From the NCBI GenBank assembly GCA_037127255.1, contig JBANSL010000002.1:98982519-99046518 (forward strand): 64,000 nucleotides of DNA, in the 5' to 3' direction. Below the pieces are notes generated by a model. It did no database searches, was not told the origin of the DNA, and saw only the letters and a program-made list of their open reading frames with translations. Source of the DNA: Persicaria tinctoria (taxonomy: Eukaryota > Streptophyta > Magnoliopsida > Caryophyllales > Polygonaceae). Position numbers and translations under genes: made by a program. Shown in pieces: positions 54,803 to 64,000 of the stretch (position 1 is the stretch's first letter; each line of letters starts with the position of its first letter).

Positions 54803-57154
54803 AGATTTCGATATATTTTCGTGTACAGTACCCTATGAGAAAATGGCGAAATATGCGACGGACTTTAAACAGGGAATATTGGTCACCGATTCAATAAATA
54901 CAATATAAAACTTGTATCTACCAAGTTACAGAGTCATTAGAGTTGAGGCTCTTCCATTTTGGATAGCTTAAGATTTCGATATATTTTCGTGTACAGTACC
55001 CTATGAAAAAATGGCGAAATATGCGACGGACTTAAAACATTGAATATTGGTCTCCGATTAAATAAATACAATATAAAACTTGTATCTACCAAGTTACAGA
55101 GTCGTTAGAGTTGAGGCTCTGCCATTTTGGATAGGTTAAGATTTCGATATATTTTCGTGTACAGTACCCTATGAGAAAATGGCAAAATATGCGACGGACT
55201 CAAAACATGGAATATTGGTCTCCGATTCAATAAATACAATATAAAACTTGTATCTACCAAGTTACAGAGTCATTAGAGTTGAGGCTCTACTATTTTGGAT
55301 AGTTTAAGATTTCGATATATTTTCGTGTACAGTACCCTATGAGAAAATGGCAAAATATGCGACGGACTCAAAACATGGAATATTGGTCTCTGATTCAATA
55401 AATACAATATAAAACTTGTATCTACCAAGTTACAGAGTCATTAGAGTTGAGGCTCTGCCATTTTGGATAGCTTAAGATTTCGATATATTTTCGTGTACAG
55501 TACCCTATGAGAAAATGGCGAAATATGCGACGGACTTAAAACAGGGAATATTGGTCTCCGATTCAATAAATACAATATAAAACTTGTATCTACCAAGTTA
55601 CAGAGTCATTAGAGTTGAGGCTCTACTATTTTGGATAGTTTAAGATTTCGATATATTTTCGTGTACAGTACCCTATGAGAAAATGGCAAAATATGCGATG
55701 GACTCAAAACATGGAATATTGGTCTCTGATTCAATAAATACAATATAAAACTTGTATCTACCAAGTTACAGAGTCATTAGAGTTGAGGCTCTGCCATTTT
55801 GGATAGCTTAAGATTTCGATATATTTTCGTGTACAGTACCCTATGAGAAAATGGCGAAATATGCGACGTACTTAAAACATGGAATATTGGTCTCCGATTC
55901 AATAAATACAATATAAAACTTGTATCTACCAAGTTACAGAGTCATTAGAGTTGAGGGTCTGCCATTTTGGATAGCTTAAGATTTCGATATATTTTCGTGT
56001 ACAGTACCCTATGAGAAAATGGCGAAATATGCGACGGACTTTAAACAGGGAATATTGGTCACCGATTCAATAAATACAATATAAAACTTGTATCTACCAA
56101 GTTACAGAGTCATTAGAGTTGAGGCTCTTCCATTTTGGATAGCTTAAGATTTCGATATATTTTCGTGTACAGTACCCTATGAAAAAATGGCGAAATATGC
56201 GACGGACTTAAAACATTGAATATTGGTCTCCGATTAAATAAATACAATATAAAACTTGTATCTACCAAGTTACAGAGTCGTTAGAGTTGAGGCTCTGCCA
56301 TTTTGGATAGGTTAAGATTTCGATATATTTTCGTGTACAGTACCCTATGAGAAAATGGCAAAATATGCGACGGACTCAAAACATGGAATATTGGTCTCCG
56401 ATTCAATAAATACAATATAAAACTTGTATCTACCAAGTTACAGAGTCATTAGAGTTGAGGCTCTACTATTTTGGATAGTTTAAGATTTCGATATATTTTC
56501 GTGTACAGTACCCTATGAGAAAATGGCAAAATATGCGACGGACTCAAAACATGGAATATTGGTCTCTGATTCAATAAATACAATATAAAACTTGTATCTA
56601 CCAAGTTACAGAGTCATTAGAGTTGAGGCTCTGCCATTTTGGATAGCTTAAGATTTCGATATATTTTCGTGTACAGTACCCTATGAGAAAATGGCGAAAT
56701 ATGCGACGGACTTAAAACAGGGAATATTGGTCTCCGATTCAATAAATACAATATAAAACTTGTATCTACCAAGTTACAGAGTCATTAGAGTTGAGGCTCT
56801 ACTATTTTGGATAGTTTAAGATTTCGATATATTTTCGTGTACAGTACCCTATGAGAAAATGGCAAAATATGCGATGGACTCAAAACATGGAATATTGGTC
56901 TCTGATTCAATAAATACAATATAAAACTTGTATCTACCAAGTTACAGAGTCATTAGAGTTGAGGCTCTGCCATTTTGGATAGCTTAAGATTTCGATATAT
57001 TTTCGTGTACAGTACCCTATGAGAAAATGGCGAAATATGCGACGTACTTAAAACATGGAATATTGGTCTCAGATTCAATAAATACAATATAAAACCTGTA
57101 TCTACCAAGTTACAGAGTCATTAGAGTTGAGGGTCTGCCATTTTGGATAGCTTA
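54803..57154 (+). repeat. Two copies of a 7-monomer higher-order repeat (1176 bp)
   Basis: The rare variant GACTTTAAAC plus GGTCACCG occurs at 54861, 56037 and 57213, exactly 1176 bp (7 x 168) apart, and the six monomers between follow the same variant order. The block then shortens: the next GGTCACCG monomer comes after 840 bp (5 monomers). Confidence 0.85.
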
Positions 57155-60100
57155 AGATTTCGATATATTTTCGTGTACAGTACCCTATGAGAAAATGGCG
57201 AAATATGCGACGGACTTTAAACAGGGAATATTGGTCACCGATTCAATAAATACAATATAAAACTTGTATCTACCAAGTTACAGAGTCATTAGAGTTGAGG
57301 CTCTTCCATTTTGGATAGCTTAAGATTTCGATATATTTTCGTGTACAGTACCCTATGAAAAAATGGCGAAATATGCGACGGACTTAAAACATTGAATATT
57401 GGTCTCCGATTAAATAAATACAATATAAAACTTGTATCTACCAAGTTACAGAGTCGTTAGAGTTGAGGCTCTGCCATTTTGGATAACTTAAGATTTCGAT
57501 ATATTTTCGTGTACAGTACCCTATGAGAAAATGGCGAAATATGCGACGGACTTAAAACAGGGAATATTGGTCTCCGATTCAATAAATACAATATAAAACT
57601 TGTATCTACCAAGTTACAGAGTCATTAGAGTTGAGGATCTACTATTTTGGATAGTTTAAGATTTCGATATATTTTCGTGTACAGTACCCTATGAGAAAAT
57701 GGCAAAATATGCGACGGACTCAAAACATGGAATATTGGTCTCTGATTCAATAAATACAATATAAAACTTGTATCTACCAAGTTACAGAGTTATTAGAGTT
57801 GAGGCTCTGCCATTTTGGATAGCTTAAGATTTCGATATATTTTCGTGTACAGTACCCTATGAGAAAATGGCGAAATATGCGACGGACTTAAAACATGGAA
57901 TATTGGTCTCCGATTCAATAAATACAATATAAAACTTGTATCTACCAAGTTACAGAGTCATTAGAGTTGAGGGTCTGCCATTTTGGATAGCTTAAGATTT
58001 CGATATATTTTCGTGTACAGTACCCTATGAGAAAATGGCGAAATATGCGACGGACTTAAAACAGGGAATATTGGTCACCGATTCAATAAATACAATATAA
58101 AACTTGTATCTACCAAGTTACAGAGTCATTAGAGTTGAGGCTCTTCCATTTTGGATAGCTTAAGATTTCGATATATTTTCGTGTACAGTACCCTATGAGA
58201 AAATGGCGAAATATGCGACGGACTTAAAACATTGAATATTGGTCTCCGATTAAATAAATACAATATAAAACTTGTATCTACCAAGTTACAGAGTCGTTAG
58301 AGTTGAGGCTCTGCCATTTTGGATAGCTTAAGATTTCGATATATTTTCGTGTACAATACCCTATGAGAAAATGGCGAAATATGCGACGGACTTTAAACAG
58401 GGAATATTGGTCTCTGATTCAATAAATACAATATAAAACTTGTATCTACCAAGTTACAGAGTCATTAGAGTTGAGGCTCTGCCATTTTGGATAGCTTAAG
58501 ATTTCGATATATTTTCGTGTACAGTACCCTATGAGAAAATGGCGAAATATGCGACGGACTTAAAACAGGGAATATTGGTCTCCGATTAAATAAATACAAT
58601 ATAAAACTTGTATCTACCAAGTTACAGAGTCATTAGAGTTGAGGCTCTACTATTTTGGATAGTTTAAGATTTCGATATATTTTCGTGTACAGTACCCTAT
58701 GAGAAAATGGCAAAATATGCGACGGACTCAAAACATGGAATATTGGTCTCTGATTCAATAAATACAGTATAAAACTTGTATCTACCAAGTTACAGAGTCA
58801 TTAGAGTTGAGGCTCTGCCATTTTGGATAGCTTAAGATTTCGATATATTTTCGTGTACAGTACCCTATGAGAAAATGGCGAAATATGCGACGGACTTAAA
58901 ACATTGAATATTGGTCTCCGATTAAATAAATACAATATAAAACTTGTATCTACCAAGTTACAGAGTCGTTAGAGTTGAGGCTCTGCCATTTTGGATAGCT
59001 TAAGATTTCGATATATTTTCGTGTACAGTACCCTATGAGAAAATGGCGAAATATGCGACGTAATTAAAACAGGGAATATTGGTCTTTGATTCAATAAATA
59101 CAATATAAAACTTGTATCTACCAAGTTACAGAGTCATTAGAGTTGAGGCTCTTCCATTTTGGATAGCTTAAGATTTCGATATATTTTCGTGTACAGTACC
59201 CTATGAGAAAATGGCGAAATATGCGACGGACTTAAAACATTGAATATTGGTCTCCGATTAAATAAATACAATATAAAAATTGTATCTACCAAGTTACAGA
59301 GTCGTTAGAGTTGAGGCTCTGCCATTTTGGACAGCTTAAGATTTCGATATATTTTCGTGTACAGTACCCTATGAGAAAATGGCGAAATATGCGACGGACT
59401 TAAAACATTGAATATTGGTCTCCGATTAAATAAATACAATATAAAACTTGTATCTACCAAGTTACAGAGTCGTTAGAGTTGAGGCTCTGCCATTTTGGAT
59501 AGCTTAAGATTTCGATATATTTTCGTGTACAGTACCCTATGAGAAAATGGCGAAATATGCGACAGACTTAAAACAGGGAATATTGGTCTCTGATTCAATA
59601 AATACAATATAAAACTTGTATCAACCAAGTTACAGAGTCATTTGAGTTGAGGCTCTGCCATTTTGGATAGCTTAAGATTTCGATATATTTTCGTGTACAG
59701 TACCCTATGAGAAAATGGCGAAATATGCGACGGACTTAAAACAGGGAATATTGGTCTCTGATTCAATAAATACAATATAAAACTTGTTCTACCAAGTTAC
59801 AGAGTCATTAGAGTTGAGGCTGTACTATTTTGGATAGTTTAAGATTTCGATATATTTTCGTGTACAGTACCCTATGAGAAAATGGCGAAATATGCGACGG
59901 ACTTAAAACAGGGAATATTGTTCTCCGATTCAATAAATACAATATAAAACTTGTATCTACCAAGTTACAGAGTCATTAGAGTTGAGGCTGTACTATTTTG
60001 GATAGTTTAAGATTTCAATATATTTTCGTGTACAGTACCCTATGAGAAAATGGCAAAATATGCGACGGACTCAAAACATGGAATATTGGTCTCTGATTCA

Positions 60101-60423
60101 ATAAATACAATATAAAACTTGTATCTACCAAGTTACAGAGTCATTAGAGTTGAGGCTCTGCCATTTTGGATAGCTTAAGATTTCGATATATTTTCGTGTA
60201 CAGTACCCTATGAGAAAATGGCGAAATATGCGACGGACTTAAAACATTGAATATTGGTCTCCGATTAAATAAATACAATATAAAACTTGTATCTACCAAG
60301 TTACAGAGTCGTTAGAGTTGAGGCTCTGCCATTTTGGATAGCTTAAGATTTCGATATATTTTCGTGTACAGTACCCTATGAGAAAATGGCGAAAAATGCG
60401 ACGGACTTAAAACAGGGAATATT

Positions 60424-63400
60424 GGTCTTTGATTCAATAAATACAATATAAAACTTGTATCTACCAAGTTACAGAGTCATTAGAGTTGAGGCTCTTCCAT
60501 TTTGGATAGCTTAAGATTTCGATATATTTTCGTGTCCAGTACCCTATGAGAAAATGGCGAAATATGCGACGGACTTAAAACATTGAATATTGGTCTCCGA
60601 TTAAATAAATACAATATAAAACTTGTATCTACCAAGTTACAGAGTCGTTAGAGTTGAGGCTCTGCCATTTTGGATAGCTTAAGATTTCGATATATTTTCG
60701 TGTACAGTACCCTATGAGAAAATGGCGAAATATGCGACGGACTTAAAACATTGAATATTGGTCTCCGATTAAATAAATACAATATAAAACTTGTATCTAC
60801 CAAGTTACAGAGTCGTTAGAGTTGAGGCTCTGCCATTTTGGATAGCTTAAGATTTCGATATATTTTCGTGTACAGTACCCTATGAGAAAATGGCGAAATA
60901 TGCGACGGACTTAAAACAGGGAATATTGGTCTCTGATTCAATAAATACAATATAAAACTTGTATCTACCAAGTTACAGAGTCATTTGAGTTGAGGCTCTG
61001 CCATTTTGGATAGCTTAAGATTTCGATATATTTTCGTGTACAGTACCCTATGAGAAAATGGCGAAATATGCGACGGACTTAAAACATTGAATATTGGTCT
61101 CCGATTAAATAAATACAATATAAAACTTGTATCTACCAAGTTACAGAGTCGTTAGAGTTGAGGCTCTGCCATTTTGGATAGCTTAAGATTTCGATATATT
61201 TTCGTGTACAGTACCCTATGAGAAAATGGCGAAATATGCGACGGACTTAAAACAGGGAATATTGGTCTTTGATTCAATAAATACAATATAAAACTTGTAT
61301 CTACCAAGTTACAGAGTCGTTAGAGTTGAGGCTCTGCCATTTTGGATAGCTTAAGATTTCGATATATTTTCGTGTACAGTACCCTATGAGAAAATGGCGA
61401 AATATGCGACGGACTTAAAACAGGGAATATTGGTCTCTGATTCAATAAATACAATATAAAACTTGTATCTACCAAGTTACAGAGTCATTTGAGTTGAGGC
61501 TCTGCCATTTTGGATAGCTTAAGATTTCGATATATTTTCGTGTACAGTACCCTATGAGAAAATGGCGAAATATGCGACGGACTTAAAACAGGGAATATTG
61601 GTCTCCGATTCAATAAATACAATATAAAACTTGTATCTACCAAGTTACAGAGTCATTAGAGTTGAGGCTGTACTATTTTGGATAGTTTAAGATTTCGATA
61701 TATTTTCGTGTACAGTACCCTATGAGAAAATGGCAAAATATGCGACGGACTCAAAACATGGAATATTGGTCTCTGATTCAATAAATACAATATAAAACTT
61801 GTATCTACCAAGTTACAGAGTCATTAGAGTTGAGGCTCTGCCATTTTGGATAGCTTAAGATTTCGATATATTTTCGTGTACAGTACCCTATGAGAAAATG
61901 GCGAAATATGCGACGGACTTAAAACATTGAATATTGGTCTCCGATTAAATAAATACAATATAAAACTTGTATCTACCAAGTTACAGAGTCGTTAGAGTTG
62001 AGGCTCTGCCATTTTGGATAGCTTAAGATTTCGATATATTTTCGTGTACAGTACCCTATGAGAAAATGGCGAAATATGCGACGGACTTAAAACATTGAAT
62101 ATTGGTCTCCGATTAAATAAATACAATATAAAACTTGTATCTACCAAGTTACAGAGTCGTTAGAGTTGAGGCTCTGCCATTTTGGATAGCTTAAGATTTC
62201 GATATATTTTCGTGTACAGTACCCTATGAGAAAATGGCGAAATATGCGACGGACTTAAAACAGGGAATATTGGTCTCTGATTCAATAAATACAATATAAA
62301 ACTTGTATCTACCAAGTTACAGAGTCATTTGAGTTGAGGCTCTGCCATTTTGGATAGCTTGAGATTTCGATATATTTTCGTGTACAGTACCCTATGAGAA
62401 AATGGCGAAATATGCGACGGACTTAAAACAGGGAATATTGGTCTCCGATTCAATAAATACAATATAAAACTTGTATCTACCAAGTTACAGAGTCATTAGA
62501 GTTGAGGCTGTACTATTTTGGATAGTTTAAGATTTCGATATATTTTCGTGTACAGTACCCTATGAGAAAATGGCAAAATATGCGACGGACTCAAAACATG
62601 GAATATTGGTCTCTGATTCAATAAATACAATATAAAACTTGTATCTACCAAGTTACAGAGTCATTAGAGTTGAGGCTCTGCCATTTTGGATAGCTTAAGA
62701 TTTCGATATATTTTCGTGTACAGTACCCTATGAGAAAATGGCGAAATATGCGACGGACTTAAAACATTGAATATTGGTCTCCGATTAAATAAATACAATA
62801 TAAAACTTGTATCTACCAAGTTACAGAGTCGTTAGAGTTGAGGCTCTGCCATTTTGGATAGCTTAAGATTTCGATATATTTTCGTGTACAGTACCCTATG
62901 AGAAAATGGCGAAATATGCGACGGACTTAAAACAGGGAATATTGGTCTTTGATTCAATAAATACAATATAAAACTTGTATCTACCAAGTTACAGAGTCGT
63001 TAGAGTTGAGGCTCTGTCATTTTGGATAGCTTAAGATTTCGATATATTTTCGTGTACAGTACCCTATGAGAAAATGGCGAAATATGCGACGGACTTAAAA
63101 CAGGGAATATTGGTCTCTGATTCAATAAATACAATATAAAACTTGTATCTACCAAGTTACAGAGTCGTTAGAGTTGAGGCTCTTCCATTTTGGATAGTTT
63201 AAGATTTCGATATATTTTCGTGTACAGTACCCTATGAGAAAATGGCGAAATATGCGACGGACTTAAAACAGGGAATATTGGTCTCCGATTCAATAAATAC
63301 AATATAAAACTTGTATCTACCAAGTTACAAAGTCGTTAGAGTTGAGGCTGTACTATTTTGGATAGCTTAAGATTTCGATATATTTTCGTGTACAGTACCG
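60424..63400 (+). repeat. 5-monomer higher-order repeat (840 bp)
   Basis: GGTCTTTG occurs at 60424, 61264 and 62944 (840 and 1680 bp apart). TCATTTGAG occurs at 61485 and 62325 (840 bp), and GGCTGTACTATT near 61665, 62505 and 63345 (840 bp each). The distal part of the array is thus organised mainly in five-monomer units. Confidence 0.8.
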
Positions 63401-64000
63401 TATGAGAAAATGGCAAAATATGCGACGGACTGAAAACATGGAATATTGGTCTCTGATTCAATAAATACAATATAAAACTTGTATCTACCAAGTTACAGAG
63501 TCATTAGAGTTGAGGCTCTTCCATTTTGGATAGCTTAAGATTTCGATATATTTTCGTGTACAGTACCCTATGAGAAAATGGCGAAATATGCGACGGACTT
63601 AAAACATTGAATATTGGTCTCCGATTAAATAAATACAATATAAAAATTGTATCTACCAAGTTACAGAGTCGTTAGAGTTGAGGCTCTGCCATTTTGGACA
63701 GCTTAAGATTTCGATATATTTTCGTGTACAGTACCCTATGAGAAAATGGCGAAATATGCGACGGACTTAAAACATTGAATATTGGTCTCCGATTAAATAA
63801 ATACAATATAAAACTTGTATCTACCAAGTTACAGAGTCGTTAGAATTGAGGCTCTGCCATTTTGGATAGCTTAAGATTTCGATATATTTTCGTGTACAGT
63901 ACCCTATGAGAAAATGGCGAAATATGCGACAGACTTAAAACAGGGAATATTGGTCTCTGATTCAATAAATACAATATAAAACTTGTGTCAACCAAGTTAC

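Larger units (their letters stand above)
52530..64000 (+). repeat. 168-bp satellite array, about 68 monomers, runs off the window
   Basis: The landmark AGATTTCGATATATTTTCG recurs every 168 bp (for example 53291, 53459, 53627, 53795), with a single 1-bp deletion near 59788. Monomers differ at a few positions: GGCGAAAT with GACTTAAAAC versus GGCAAAAT with GACTCAAAAC, TCATTAG versus TCGTTAG, CTGCC versus CTACT. The first monomers at the left edge are truncated or carry a 29-bp internal duplication (about 52569-52600 and 52757-52800). The unit length is in the range of plant centromeric satellites (150-180 bp). No ORF. Centromere identity is an inference. Confidence 0.95.

Noticed and set aside
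52530..64000. Regularly spaced repeats resembling a CRISPR array
   Set aside because: The entire 168-bp unit is repeated with no unique spacers, and the context is a plant genome; it is satellite DNA.

Overview
This window is nuclear DNA of a flowering plant, most likely a eudicot, from a transposon-packed pericentromeric region next to a satellite array. I see no intact ordinary host gene. The evidence is the set of plant element families present (Helitron, MULE carrying ULP1-like protease genes, hAT, Stowaway-type MITEs, Copia, Athila-type Ty3/Gypsy, L1-type LINEs, a tRNA-derived SINE), GT-AG introns, and a 168-bp tandem satellite filling the last 11.5 kb. The species cannot be fixed from the sequence alone.

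Layout. 1-388 is the 3' end of a Helitron. 1449-4824 is a second, non-autonomous Helitron on the minus strand, itself hit by a poly(A) retroposon (2191-3447). 5299-32594 is best read as one autonomous Helitron of about 7.5 kb inflated to 27.3 kb by nested insertions: a Stowaway-like MITE, a SINE with a perfect 17-bp target duplication, a 15.1-kb MULE (6592-21687, 9-bp duplication), a 4.5-kb hAT element (26024-30538, 8-bp duplication) and another MITE (31618-31899). The hAT element in turn contains a small LTR retroelement (26578-30118). The Helitron Rep/helicase gene (22344-31267) is cut by the hAT insertion and carries frame breaks.

The MULE has a transposase gene on the minus strand (18166-21208) and three derivatives of a DUF1985-ULP1 (SUMO-protease-like) gene: a 5' half (A, 7558-10080), a full-length copy with stops (B, 10721-14403) and an inverted copy lacking most of DUF1985 (C, 14958-16771). 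This is the architecture known as Kaonashi/KI-MULE. All copies are damaged.

33009-33699 is a 5'-truncated minus-strand LINE, 34401-39136 a Copia element, and 39792-42503 a 5'-truncated plus-strand LINE. 42609-52410 is an Athila-type Gypsy element on the minus strand with gag-PR-RT, integrase and an ATHILA-type third ORF. Its RNase H is deleted and its 5' LTR is broken off after about 126 bp. The break joins, through scrambled inverted satellite scraps and a small inverted Athila fragment, to the 168-bp satellite (52530-64000, about 68 monomers), which shows higher-order repeats of 7 (1176 bp) and 5 (840 bp) monomers.

The most unusual items are: the LTR retroelement inside the hAT, whose pol position is occupied by an unrecognised protein with repeated FDPGG motifs; the recurrent TGACATGG motif throughout the MULE; a GC-rich motif repeated in LTR, spacer and coding parts of the Athila element; and the templated-looking Athila/satellite junction.
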